Origin: CAYTQK01 sp964439745 | GTDB taxonomy: Bacteria > Desulfobacterota > Desulfobacteria > Desulfobacterales > Desulfosudaceae | Length of the DNA stretch: 26,313 bases | Assembly (NCBI GenBank): GCA_964439745.1 | Contig: CAYTQK010000005.1 | Span: 1 to 26,313, forward strand | Reading direction: 5' to 3' | In this document: positions 6,920-14,666 of the stretch, piece after piece | Layout of the letters: each line of letters starts with the position of its first letter | How positions within the stretch are numbered: the stretch's first letter is position 1 | The notes under the pieces: model-generated | Database searches by the model: none | What the model was told of the DNA's origin: nothing | The model's input: only the letters and a program-made list of their open reading frames with translations | Translations under genes and position numbers: made by a program

Positions 6920-8338
6920 ATGCCCAATGTTATTTCCTGCCCACGGCTTACCATCTCCGCGTTACGCGGTGGCGCAGGCAAAAGCACCATTGCCATCGGC
7001 ATTACCGCCGCCTTGCAGGAGGCGGGCAAGAACACTGCGCCCTTCAAAAAAGGCCCCGACTATATTGACGCCGGCTGGCTATCCCTGGCAGCCGGCGTTC
7101 CCTGTCACAACCTGGATACTTTTCTTATCCCTCCCCCTACCCTGCTGTCCTGTCTCTACCGCCACACCCGCGGCAAAGAAGTCGCCGTGATTGAGGGAAA
7201 CCGGGGCCTGTACGACGGCATCGACCTGGACGGCAACACCAGTACCGCCGAAATCGCCAAGCTGCTGCAGTCTCCGGTAATTCTCTGCCTGGACGTTACC
7301 AAGACCACCCGGACCTGTGCCGCCGTGGTCAAGGGGTGCCTTGACTTTGACGCGGACCTGATGATCAGCGGCATTATTCTCAACCGGGTGGCCGGCCAGC
7401 GGCACGAGAGCATACTGCGCCGATCCATCGAACATTACTGCGGTATTCCGGTGGTCGGGGCCATTCCCAAGCAGCCCCAGGTTGATCTGCCGGAACGGCA
7501 TATGGGGCTGGTCCCCACGCCCGAACACAGCTGGGCCCGGCACGCCATTGCCGCCAACGCGGAGCTGGCCCGGGCCTACATTGATCTTGCGGCCATCGAA
7601 AACATTGCCGCCACCGCCCCGGCGGTGACCTGCCCCCTTGATGAGTCGTTCCCCCCTCCGCCGGTAGCGGACGACGCCCGCCCCCTGATCGCCGTGGCCA
7701 AGGACTCGGCCTTTCAGTTCTATTATCCGGAAAATCTGGCAGCCCTGGAGGCCGCCGGCGCCGAACTCGTCTATATCAGCCCCCTGTCCGACGCGCCCCT
7801 CACCGACCGGATCGACGGCCTCTACCTGGGGGGCGGCTTTCCGGAAACACACGCCGGGCAGCTGGCCGGAAACCAGCATTTCCGGGAGCAACTGGCCGCC
7901 CTGGCCGAATCCGGACTCCCCGTTTATGCCGAATGCGGCGGGCTGATCTACCTGGGGCGGTCATTACGGGTCCACGACCAGTCTTATCCCATGTGCGGGA
8001 TTCTGCCGGCTTCATTTGAGATTTTTGAAAAACCGGTCGGCCATGGCTACACCATTTCCCGGGTAGAAGGCGACAATCCTTTTTTTTCGAACGGTACCGA
8101 ATTACGCGGCCATGAATTCCGCTATTCGCGGGTGATTGACTGGCAAGGACGGGACGAGGACCTGATTCTGTCCACCATGCGGGGCAAGGGATTTATTCAT
8201 CACCGGGACGGTTACTGCCGCAAAAATGTCCTGGCCAGCTATACCCATCTCCACGCCCTGGGCACCCCCGAATGGGCGCCCGCCCTGGTGCGGGCGGCGG
8301 CTGACTTCCGGACACAAAAAAAGCAGGGTGACCGCTAA
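6920..8338 (+). CDS. dsrN: Siroheme amidase / cobyrinate a,c-diamide synthase family (DsrN-type)
   Basis: A glutamine-dependent amidotransferase of the CobB/CbiA family, 472 residues. The N-terminal half has an ATP-binding loop (LRGGAGKST, residues 15-23) and the KGPDYIDAGW motif. The C-terminal half is a class I glutaminase with LGGGFPE near 303 and nucleophile Cys339 in YAECGG. CbiA itself amidates cobyrinic acid. Directly after dsrABD in sulfate reducers this gene is called dsrN and is thought to amidate siroheme for DsrAB. Context therefore favours DsrN, but a cobalamin role cannot be excluded, since the window also encodes a corrinoid protein. The frame is open from TTG 6893; ATG 6920 gives the family-like N-terminus. 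No strong ribosome site is seen. Confidence 0.88.
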   Translation: MPNVISCPRLTISALRGGAGKSTIAIGITAALQEAGKNTAPFKKGPDYIDAGWLSLAAGVPCHNLDTFLIPPPTLLSCLYRHTRGKEVAVIEGNRGLYDGIDLDGNTSTAEIAKLLQSPVILCLDVTKTTRTCAAVVKGCLDFDADLMISGIILNRVAGQRHESILRRSIEHYCGIPVVGAIPKQPQVDLPERHMGLVPTPEHSWARHAIAANAELARAYIDLAAIENIAATAPAVTCPLDESFPPPPVADDARPLIAVAKDSAFQFYYPENLAALEAAGAELVYISPLSDAPLTDRIDGLYLGGGFPETHAGQLAGNQHFREQLAALAESGLPVYAECGGLIYLGRSLRVHDQSYPMCGILPASFEIFEKPVGHGYTISRVEGDNPFFSNGTELRGHEFRYSRVIDWQGRDEDLILSTMRGKGFIHHRDGYCRKNVLASYTHLHALGTPEWAPALVRAAADFRTQKKQGDR

Positions 8339-8353
8339 AGCGATCAACCCTGC
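8314..8353 (-). terminator. Intrinsic terminator of the cytochrome c3 gene
   Basis: On the minus strand GCAGGGT pairs with ACCCTGC (8323-8329 with 8347-8353), extended by an inner stem closed by a TTTA loop. It is followed directly by seven T's (8316-8322). It lies 31 bases beyond the cytochrome stop and overlaps the last codons of dsrN, so it may also slow plus-strand transcripts, although no T-run exists there. Confidence 0.8.
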
Positions 8354-8384
8354 TCGATTTGTAAATTGCCGGTAAAGCTTCTTA

Positions 8385-8864
8385 CTAGCGGGATTTCCGG
8401 GGATGACACTGGGTGCAGGAAACCGGCGCGGGTCCCTTTCGGGGATTCCCGGATTTTTCCTTGTTAAACTCCTCATGGCAGCCCTGGCAGTTCTGATGAA
8501 TGGCGCCGTAATGATACTTCAGCTCTTCTTTTTCCCGCTCTTCCCGGGATAATCCCGCCAGGGACTTACGATCAGCCCGGCCGGGCTGATGGCATTCCAC
8601 GCATTTCTGAACATCGTCACCGACTTTCAGATCGTTCAGGGGCTGTCCCTGGTCATCATGATGGCATTCCCCGCAGCCGATCTCGTATTCCTCGAAATGT
8701 TTCTTATGGGAAAAATCGACGATCGCCTGGGTATGTTTTTCATAGGCTTCCTTGTCTTCCATCCGGATCATTTCCGGAAAATTGGCCGCCGCCAGAGCAA
8801 AACCGGCAGCCAGCAGGACGCCCAGTCCCGCCATAACACTGATGTGCTTCCATGATTTTTTCAT
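8385..8864 (-). CDS. Periplasmic tetraheme cytochrome c3
   Basis: A 159-residue secreted multiheme cytochrome of the class III c3 family. A signal peptide is clear (MKKSWKH, then a hydrophobic core to about residue 25, cleavage after ALA). The mature part has four CxxCH heme sites (CGECH, CVECH, CQGCH, CTQCH) and extra histidines (HKKHFEEY, HHDD, YHYGAIHQN) suited to bis-His ligation. In sulfate reducers such proteins shuttle electrons between periplasmic hydrogenases or formate dehydrogenases and membrane complexes. The start is supported by GGAGGAGG eight bases upstream. It is convergent with dsrN and ends in its own terminator. Typical c3 proteins are slightly shorter; here a charged linker of about 25 residues (GRADRKSLAGLSREEREKEE) separates hemes 2 and 3. 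Confidence 0.93.
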   Translation of the reverse strand: MKKSWKHISVMAGLGVLLAAGFALAAANFPEMIRMEDKEAYEKHTQAIVDFSHKKHFEEYEIGCGECHHDDQGQPLNDLKVGDDVQKCVECHQPGRADRKSLAGLSREEREKEELKYHYGAIHQNCQGCHEEFNKEKSGNPRKGPAPVSCTQCHPRKSR

Positions 8865-8957
8865 AAACGACCTCCTCCTTTTTTATGAATTATCTTTTCT
8901 GTTTTTTTACATAGATATCAAAATAACATATTTTTCTCATAATGTTTTAATAGTTAA

Positions 8958-8986
8958 TATTTATCATACACTTCCTTAGCTGTCAA
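8958..8986 (-). promoter_or_regulatory. Possible promoter of the cytochrome c3 gene
   Basis: On the minus strand TTGACA (8986-8981) is followed after 17 bases by TAAATA (8963-8958), in an AT-rich stretch about 95 bases upstream of the start codon. The -35 is perfect and the -10 is poor. The rest of the 8865-9130 interval holds no gene I can support. Confidence 0.4.
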
Positions 8987-9130
8987 TCGGAAAATCGATT
9001 CACTTTTCTTTTTTTCAAGCTGCGCCCCCGCCGGCCGTACCTTTTTCGCCGGTCACCCGCGCTTGTCTTGTGATCATAATTATTTCCGGCCCGGCCCTGC
9101 CAGAGATCCGCTTATGCCTGTCCCTTCAGA

Positions 9131-9742
9131 TCACGGCTCCCGGGCCGCGATCAATTGGCGGGCCCGCTCCAGGTCTGCCGGAGTGTTGACGTTCAGGAAT
9201 GAATCGAGAAAGGGATCACTTTGCCGCAGCTTCTGCTCTGAAATCGTTTTGACCCGCAGCCGCTTGAGAATATACCAGATGGCAAACCGCTGCTGCTGCC
9301 GCAACTGCCGTTCTATGGCCTCCAGGCAGCGCACGGAGTACACGGCGCAAAGTGGTTCCAGGCCTTTGGCAGTTTCGGGAATGACCACGTCAACCTTGTC
9401 GGTCAGGCCGGCCGCGATGGTCTCTACCAGTTCCTGTTTGACAAAGGGGGCGTCACAGGCGCAGATAAAAGCATAGGGAGTATCAATGCTGAACAGGGCC
9501 GCATGGATTCCGGTCAGAGAACTCCGCAGCGGGAAGATATCCGTGGCCAGAACCGCATTCCATTCGATAAAATCCAGGAGCGTGTTGGTCACAATCATTG
9601 TGCGCGGGAAAACCGCCGCCAAAACCCGGTAAATCCGTCCCACGATGGGTTGGCCGCCGACATCGAAAAAGGCCTTTTTCCGGGACTGAACCCGTCGGTT
9701 TTCACCGCCAGCCAGTATTACGCCGGTAATGTTGCTGTGCAT
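9131..9742 (-). CDS. mobA: Molybdenum cofactor guanylyltransferase
   Basis: MobA transfers GMP from GTP to molybdopterin, making the bis-MGD cofactor used by formate dehydrogenases and related Mo/W enzymes. The nucleotidyltransferase signature LAGGENRRVQSRKKAFFDVGG opens the protein. It departs slightly from the usual LAGGxSxRMGxDKA but keeps the GG, Arg and Lys positions. CDAPFV (about residue 94) is the metal-binding Asp segment, and NVNTPADLERA ends the fold. The frame is open to 9799, but the ATG at 9742 with AGGAGGG upstream gives the natural 203-residue length. It is monocistronic as far as visible. A tungstate/molybdate importer lies about 1 kb away, so the area supplies metal and cofactor. 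Confidence 0.9.
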   Translation of the reverse strand: MHSNITGVILAGGENRRVQSRKKAFFDVGGQPIVGRIYRVLAAVFPRTMIVTNTLLDFIEWNAVLATDIFPLRSSLTGIHAALFSIDTPYAFICACDAPFVKQELVETIAAGLTDKVDVVIPETAKGLEPLCAVYSVRCLEAIERQLRQQQRFAIWYILKRLRVKTISEQKLRQSDPFLDSFLNVNTPADLERARQLIAAREP

Positions 9743-9980
9743 ATCCCGAATGCCCTCCTCCACGCCCGCAGGGCCCCTTTCCAAACCCACTGCCACCATA
9801 GCCCGGATATTTCACGAGTTGTCTTGGCCGCAGATGCTGTAATCATATATAGCACTGAACCCGCCTGACTGCCAAACCCAAAAAGCTGTTATCCGGGCCT
9901 TGCTTTTTTCCCATGAATATGGGACACCAACCCAGTAAGCAAAAACATGGCCGGCCGGCGGTCCGGCAAATGGAACCAAG

Positions 9981-10187
9981 ATGACCTACCGGGACAGGAA
10001 AAAACGCACCCAGAACCAGACCTGCCACACCTGCGGCCGCACGGTTCCCTTCTGCTGGCGCTGCCGTCATTGCGGTTTTGCCATGTGCCAGGAGTGCATG
10101 TATGAAAACATCTGGGGATTGTCCTGCAACCATATCACCTGGACCTGCCCGGAATGCCGGGGGCAGAACGGTCTGGGCAACCAGTAA
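9981..10187 (+). CDS. Small 10-cysteine zinc-ribbon-like protein
   Basis: A 68-residue protein with ten cysteines: Cys15, 18, 25, 28, 31, 36, 39, 49, 56 and 59, plus His51. The CxxC pairs (CHTC, CWRC, CQEC, CPEC) indicate two or more structural zinc sites, like a RING-type or rubredoxin-like ribbon. The segment ENIWGLSCNHITWTCPECRG looks strongly constrained, and the N-terminus is basic (RDRKKRT). There is no signal peptide, so it should be cytoplasmic. It starts about 240 bases from divergently transcribed mobA and ends 52 bases before pyrE, with which it may be cotranscribed. I recognise no named family. Redox, nucleic-acid or protein-binding roles are all possible. Confidence 0.75.
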   Translation: MTYRDRKKRTQNQTCHTCGRTVPFCWRCRHCGFAMCQECMYENIWGLSCNHITWTCPECRGQNGLGNQ

Positions 10188-10239
10188 ATCAGGCTGATAC
10201 CGCTCGGGGTTGAGGGTAAACATACGAGGTGAATCATCC

Positions 10240-10794
10240 ATGAATGAAAAAGACCAGCTCATTGCCCTGATCCGGGAACGCTCCTTTCAGGAAGCGGAGA
10301 CTCCGGCCTTCACCCTGGCTTCCGGCAAGAAAAGCCGCTTTTACTTTAACTTGAAAGAGGTAACCTGTTCTTCACGGGGACAATACCTGGTGGGACGACT
10401 TGTCTATGATGCGATTCAGCAGCTGGGCGAAGCCCCGGACGGCATCGGCGGCCTGACCCTTGGGGCGGACCCCATCTCCTTTGCGGCGGCCTATACCTTT
10501 CATCTGCACGACAAGGCCATCGAGGCCTTTGTCATCCGTAAAGAGCCCAAGGGACACGGCACTGCCAGCCAGATTGAGGGTCATGTCCGTCCCGGAGACA
10601 CGGTCATTATCACCGAAGACGTTATTACCACCGGCGGCTCCACGCTCAAGGCCATTGATGCCGCGCAGGCTTACGGCCTGTCCGTAAGCGGCGTCATCGC
10701 CCTGCTGGATCGCTGTGAAGAAAACGGCCGTCAGCATATCGAAGCCCGGCGCATGCCGGTTTATCCCCTCCTGACCATCGATGATTTCCGGTAA
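10240..10794 (+). CDS. pyrE: Orotate phosphoribosyltransferase
   Basis: PyrE joins orotate to PRPP to make OMP in pyrimidine synthesis. The PRPP-binding loop VIITEDVITTGGSTLKAI (near residues 124-141) and the KSRFYFNLKEVTCSSRGQYL substrate region are clear. At 184 residues it has the short PyrE form. The frame is open from TTG 10210, but the ATG at 10240 follows GAGGTG at a suitable distance and begins with the expected MNEKDQLIALIRERSF. It lies 52 bases after the small cysteine-rich gene on the same strand and is convergent with the wtpC gene, 14 bases away. Substrate assignment rests on the family match; a generic phosphoribosyltransferase is a less likely alternative. Confidence 0.9.
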   Translation: MNEKDQLIALIRERSFQEAETPAFTLASGKKSRFYFNLKEVTCSSRGQYLVGRLVYDAIQQLGEAPDGIGGLTLGADPISFAAAYTFHLHDKAIEAFVIRKEPKGHGTASQIEGHVRPGDTVIITEDVITTGGSTLKAIDAAQAYGLSVSGVIALLDRCEENGRQHIEARRMPVYPLLTIDDFR

Positions 10795-10808
10795 CAAGAA
10801 CGTCGGGC

Positions 10809-11843
10809 TTAAAAGGTATGGAGCCGTTCGGACGGGATGCCCAGGGTGACACCGACGCCCGGAGCCAGCTGGCAGGTGGCTACGGTTTCCCGGGGCCAGA
10901 TCGCTTCCAGGTTGATTTCGCCGCAGTCGATCCGGACCGCCGAAAAAAAACCGTGCGCAGAGATCCGGGAAATTTCACCGGTGAGCGTGTTTTCATAGGC
11001 CGCTTCCAGCCTGCTGACCAGATGAATCGACTCCGGACGAATGCCCAGCCGGACATGGCCGCTCCGGTCGGCGGCCGGCAGCCGGAAGGCCAGATCCCCT
11101 ACCCAGGCCTTCCCCTCGCGGATTTGACAGGAAAAGACATTCTTCATGCCCACAAAATGGGCCACGAAATCAGAGGCAGGCCGTTCAAACAGATCCTCGA
11201 TATCGCCCTGCTGGATCACCTCTCCGCCGTTGATGACCGCCCCGCGGTCCGCCAGATAGAGGACGTCCGAAAAATCGTGGGAAACGATAACAAAAGGGAT
11301 CTGCCATTCCGCGTGCAATTCTTTAAGCAGCTCCTTGATGTCATCCTGAAAGACCGGATCCAGGGCGGAGAGCGGTTCGTCCAGCAGCACGGCCCGGGGG
11401 TTGAGCATCAACACCCGTCCGAGAGCGACCCGCTGCTTTTCACCGCCGCTGAGGCGGGCCGGATACCGCTGCAGCAGGCTGGTCAGGCCCAGGCGCCCGG
11501 CCAGCTTCTCCAGCCGCTGACGGGCCGTGCGCCTGTCCAGCCGCTGATAACGGACCCCGTAGAGCAGATTGGCCCGGACCGTCATATGCGGAAAAAGTGA
11601 ATAATCCTGATAAACCAGACCAAAGCCGCGGGTTTCCGGGGGCATACCGGTCACGTCGTCCCCGGCGATGGTAATCCGACCCTGCCGGATTGGCACCAGG
11701 CCGGCCATGGCTTCCAGGAGCAGAGATTTCCCCGAACCGGTGGGCCCGATAACGGCGAAAAACTCCCGGCTGTCCAGGACCAGTTCAATTTTGTTCAGGG
11801 CAAATCCGGGTACGGCCACGGTCAGTTGGGCGACGTCAATCAT
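10809..11843 (-). CDS. wtpC: Tungstate/molybdate ABC transporter ATP-binding protein
   Basis: ATPase of an oxyanion importer, 344 residues. Walker A is GPTGSGKS (about 33-40), followed by the ABC signature LSGGEKQRVALGR, Walker B VLLDEPLSALD and the switch His in IVSHD. After about residue 235 comes a TOBE-like C-terminal domain, as in ModC/WtpC, that may bind the oxyanion for trans-inhibition. Its start overlaps the permease stop by four bases (ATGA), showing tight coupling. It is the last gene of wtpABC and is convergent with pyrE. Tungstate versus molybdate cannot be told from the ATPase; the solute-binding protein favours the Wtp/Mod type. Confidence 0.93.
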   Translation of the reverse strand: MIDVAQLTVAVPGFALNKIELVLDSREFFAVIGPTGSGKSLLLEAMAGLVPIRQGRITIAGDDVTGMPPETRGFGLVYQDYSLFPHMTVRANLLYGVRYQRLDRRTARQRLEKLAGRLGLTSLLQRYPARLSGGEKQRVALGRVLMLNPRAVLLDEPLSALDPVFQDDIKELLKELHAEWQIPFVIVSHDFSDVLYLADRGAVINGGEVIQQGDIEDLFERPASDFVAHFVGMKNVFSCQIREGKAWVGDLAFRLPAADRSGHVRLGIRPESIHLVSRLEAAYENTLTGEISRISAHGFFSAVRIDCGEINLEAIWPRETVATCQLAPGVGVTLGIPSERLHTF

Positions 11844-12661
11844 ACCCTTTCCCCCTTGCCGGCAAACAGCCGCATCAGTACAAACAACGCAAAAGAGATG
11901 AGGATCAGCCAGACAGCCACGGGCTGTGAATATTTCAGGCCGTAAGCGGTAAACCGCTCATATATCAGCACCGGCGCGGTCATGGGGTGATAGGCCACGA
12001 TCACGATGGCCCCGAATTCACTGATAGCCCGGGCCGTGGCCATGATCATACCCAGCACAACACTGCGCCAGGCCAGGGGCAGGGTCACCCGGAAAAAGGT
12101 GGAAAACATGGAAGCCCCCAGTGTTCGGGAAACGTTCTCCAGTCGGGACGGGACCGCTTCAACCGCCGCCTTGACGGTATTGACGTAAAACGGCAGGCCC
12201 ACAAAGAGCATGACCGTGATAATACCCGTCCAGGTGCCTATCAACTGCACGCCGATATCGGCCAGCAGCCGGCCCAGGGGGTAGTTGCGCCCGGAAACGC
12301 TGAGGATGGCAATGCCGATAACCGGATGGGGGATCATGATGGGCAGATCCACGATCCCCTCCACCAGCCGCTTGCCCCGAAAATTTTTTCGGGCCAGCAG
12401 ATACGCCAGGGGCGTACCGAACACCAGGGAAATGAAAGCGGCCGACAGGGCACAGCCGATACTGCGGGCCACCGCCGCCACCACGTTTTTGTCCTGGATG
12501 GTCATGGCCATGTCGGCCAGCGAAGGGGCCGAGACCATCTTGAACAGCGGCAGGACCACCAGCAGCACCAGCGGCAGGCTGAAGACCACCAGCAGACCGG
12601 CAAACGACTTCTGGCTGACCCGGAGCAAAAAGGGACGAAAACCTGCCTGGGAAACATCCAT
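11840..12661 (-). CDS. wtpB: Tungstate/molybdate ABC transporter permease
   Basis: Inner-membrane channel subunit of the importer, 273 residues with about six hydrophobic segments. The cytoplasmic coupling (EAA) loop, near residues 160-190, reads VEAVPSRLENVSRTLGASMFSTFFRVTLP, the expected contact with the ATPase. LGMIMATARAISEFGAIVIVAYHP follows and is typical of ModB/WtpB. It begins five bases after the wtpA stop and overlaps wtpC by four bases. The N-terminus starts in the cytoplasm with the basic segment RPFLLRVSQK. Confidence 0.93.
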   Translation of the reverse strand: MDVSQAGFRPFLLRVSQKSFAGLLVVFSLPLVLLVVLPLFKMVSAPSLADMAMTIQDKNVVAAVARSIGCALSAAFISLVFGTPLAYLLARKNFRGKRLVEGIVDLPIMIPHPVIGIAILSVSGRNYPLGRLLADIGVQLIGTWTGIITVMLFVGLPFYVNTVKAAVEAVPSRLENVSRTLGASMFSTFFRVTLPLAWRSVVLGMIMATARAISEFGAIVIVAYHPMTAPVLIYERFTAYGLKYSQPVAVWLILISFALFVLMRLFAGKGERV

Positions 12662-12666
12662 GGCCG

Positions 12667-13641
12667 CTATTGCTTGACCTCCACCATCTTCTGCAGGCTC
12701 ACCGGCAGTTTATCCAGCATCTTTTGACTGGGAATCCGGGCCTGCACGAAGGGCGGCTGTCCCATGGATTTTAAAATTTTCAATCCCTGTTCCGGGTCCA
12801 GCATAAACTCCAGAAAGCGGACCGCGTCTTCGGGATTGGCGGCATCCGTGGTCATGGTTACCCCATAGGTAACGGACTGACCGTTTTTGATGATATGGGA
12901 ACCGGGCTGCTTGCCGGTCACCTTGACGGCCGCCTGCTTGTAAAAATCATCATAGCGATAGTTTCCCAGGTTGATATGATCATCCAGGGTGATGTATTTG
13001 AGGTCGTGCTGCACGGCTACGGAAAGATACTCCCAGGCATAATCCATGTGCCCGGATTTGAGAAGATTGACCAGCTCCACGGACTTGGGCCGGACATTCT
13101 TTTCGGGCCGGTTGGCCAGCAGTTTCTCGGAGAGCCCTTTGATGCCGTAAAATTTTTCCGCCAGCTGCAGCACCATCAGGCTGCGATACCCGCAGGGATC
13201 CAGGTTGGGATCGGAATGTCCCCAGGAGACATCCTCTTTCTGAAGGATTTCATACCAGTTTTTCGCGCTGATCTGGTCGGCATAACGGCTGTTTTCCGTA
13301 TAGGTCAGTACCAGCTGATTGGTGGCAAAGCGGATGTTCCAGCTGGCATGATCGGGGATGAGGTTGTTATCAATCACCTTGTAATCCGCCGACGCCATAA
13401 TATCGGCGGTTTTGCCCACCTCGGAGATGAGCCGGGCCATTTTGGTACTGCCGCCGGCTTCCCGCTGGATATCGATCTTTGGATGCAGTTTTTCAAACTG
13501 TTCTTCCATTTCCGCCAGCGGAACGGTCAAACTGCCGGCATGAAAAATCACCACCTTGCGTGACGCCGCGTCAACCGGCGCTGTCCCGATGGTCATAGCC
13601 AAACCCAGTAGACAGACACCCATCAAACCGATAATGCGCAT
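12667..13641 (-). CDS. wtpA: Tungstate/molybdate-binding periplasmic protein
   Basis: Secreted solute-binding protein of 324 residues. A signal peptide spans residues 1-25 (MRIIGLMG, hydrophobic core, cleavage after VDA). The oxyanion-binding start VIFHAGSLTVPLAEME and REAGGSTKMARLISE, then GKTADIMASADYKVIDNNL and the LDPCGYRSLM loop, match the WtpA/ModA-2 family. Members bind tungstate and molybdate octahedrally and with high affinity. GGAGGTGAATA precedes the ATG at 13641. It heads wtpABC. The promoter region has a striking inverted repeat, so it is probably repressed by an Mo/W-responsive regulator, possibly the HTH-PBP protein at 16117-17025. Preference for tungstate is inference. Confidence 0.92.
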   Translation of the reverse strand: MRIIGLMGVCLLGLAMTIGTAPVDAASRKVVIFHAGSLTVPLAEMEEQFEKLHPKIDIQREAGGSTKMARLISEVGKTADIMASADYKVIDNNLIPDHASWNIRFATNQLVLTYTENSRYADQISAKNWYEILQKEDVSWGHSDPNLDPCGYRSLMVLQLAEKFYGIKGLSEKLLANRPEKNVRPKSVELVNLLKSGHMDYAWEYLSVAVQHDLKYITLDDHINLGNYRYDDFYKQAAVKVTGKQPGSHIIKNGQSVTYGVTMTTDAANPEDAVRFLEFMLDPEQGLKILKSMGQPPFVQARIPSQKMLDKLPVSLQKMVEVKQ

Positions 13642-13671
13642 TATTCACCTCCGTTGGTTTATTGATATAAA

Positions 13672-13735
13672 AAAATAGATTGATCAATTTCTTTTCTTTA
13701 CTATGCAATTTAAGAAATATTTGTCAATCTATTTT
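13672..13735 (-). promoter_or_regulatory. wtpA promoter flanked by a 12-bp perfect inverted repeat
   Basis: AAAATAGATTGA (13672-13683) and its exact complement TCAATCTATTTT (13724-13735) are separated by 40 bases. Read on the minus strand, TTGACA (13727-13722) lies within and just beyond one arm and is followed after 16 bases by CATAGT (13705-13700), a fair promoter for wtpA. The other arm falls in the expected 5' leader. An inner pair ATTTCTT/AAGAAAT adds symmetry, and the left arm merges into the palindrome ATTGATCAAT (13679-13688). The arrangement suggests paired operators or a leader hairpin. Confidence 0.55.
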
Positions 13736-13901
13736 GTTTTTACATTAATTTTATATTTATAATTACAAATTCATACTTAAAATTACAACATCGCCCGGAA
13801 AAAGAACCAGAAAAAGTATTGCCTGAAGATGAAAATTTCGACCATAAAAACATTTTCTGTTATCATGAACAAAAAACGGTATACGTCAGGAGGGACCCTG
13901 C

Positions 13902-14621
13902 ATGCCCAATAAAAAATTTTCGCAAACAATCATTCTGGCGGCCGCGGCAGGATTCATGGCCGGGCTGGGATGGTTTTTCATGGAACCGGAGGGGGGCGCC
14001 ATGAACAGAAAAACAGGTCAGGCCCTGATCGAATTGCCCCGGCCAACCGCCATCCAGGGAAATGAACTGGCCGCGGTACTGGCCGCACGACGATCTGTCC
14101 GCCGGTTCTCCGACAAGGAACTCACCCTGGCGGAAATATCCGGCCTGGTATGGGCCGGCCAGGGTGTCACCAGCGCCCGCGGCTTCCGCACGGCACCTTC
14201 GGCGGGGGCTCTTTATCCCCTGGAGACCTACCTGGTCGCGGGCAATTCAGCTGCCGTACCGGCCGGTATTTACCATTATCTGCCGCAGCCGCATCAACTC
14301 CGACAGGTAAAATCCGGGGATCATCGGTCGGCGCTGGCCCGGGCCGGGCTGGGCCAGCGCGCCATCTCCCAGGCCCCGCTGGTCGTGGTTATCACCGGCG
14401 TTCTGGAACGCACCAGCGCCAAGTATGGACAACGAGGGAAACGTTACATGCACATGGAAGCCGGACATGCCGCTCAGAATATCCTGCTGGCGGCGGTCGC
14501 CGCCGGGCTCGGCGGGGTGCCCATAGGCGCCTTTGCAGATGAGGAGGTCAGCCGCGTCCTGGGGCGGGATAAACGGGAAACCCCCTTATACCTCATCCCG
14601 GTCGGCCACCCAGCCCGCTGA
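13902..14621 (+). CDS. SagB/ThcOx-type nitroreductase family protein, membrane-anchored
   Basis: A flavin-dependent oxidoreductase of the nitroreductase superfamily, SagB-type, 239 residues. RRSVRRFSDKELTLAEISGLVWAGQG (about 63-88), the TAPSAGALYPLETYLV substrate/FMN region and GHAAQNILLAAVAAGLGGVPIGAF near the C-terminus are characteristic. An N-terminal basic stretch and a hydrophobic segment (residues 9-27) act as an anchor or uncleaved signal, so the enzyme probably faces the periplasm; there is no twin-arginine motif. AGGAGGG lies just upstream of the ATG. No peptide-cyclase partners of SagB are nearby, so it is unlikely to make a peptide natural product. The substrate is unknown. Confidence 0.85.
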   Translation: MPNKKFSQTIILAAAAGFMAGLGWFFMEPEGGAMNRKTGQALIELPRPTAIQGNELAAVLAARRSVRRFSDKELTLAEISGLVWAGQGVTSARGFRTAPSAGALYPLETYLVAGNSAAVPAGIYHYLPQPHQLRQVKSGDHRSALARAGLGQRAISQAPLVVVITGVLERTSAKYGQRGKRYMHMEAGHAAQNILLAAVAAGLGGVPIGAFADEEVSRVLGRDKRETPLYLIPVGHPAR

Positions 14622-14638
14622 CCCCCCGCGCGCGCTTG

Positions 14639-14660
14639 AAGCCGGCCAGGCCGCTTTTCC
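14639..14660 (+). terminator. Weak terminator after the nitroreductase gene
   Basis: AAGC-C-GGC and GCC-GCTT form a short GC-rich stem with one bulge and a CAG loop, followed by TTTT. It sits in the 45-base gap between convergent genes. The stem is short, so support is moderate to weak. Confidence 0.35.
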
Positions 14661-14666
14661 ATCGGC

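Noticed and set aside
8987..9130. GC-rich inverted sequences around 9025-9060 as a mobA terminator
   Set aside because: No stable stem followed by a T-run is found on the minus strand.
13902..14621. SagB-type gene as part of a peptide natural-product cluster
   Set aside because: No precursor peptide, cyclodehydratase or YcaO gene is nearby, and the N-terminal membrane anchor is unlike streptolysin-type SagB.
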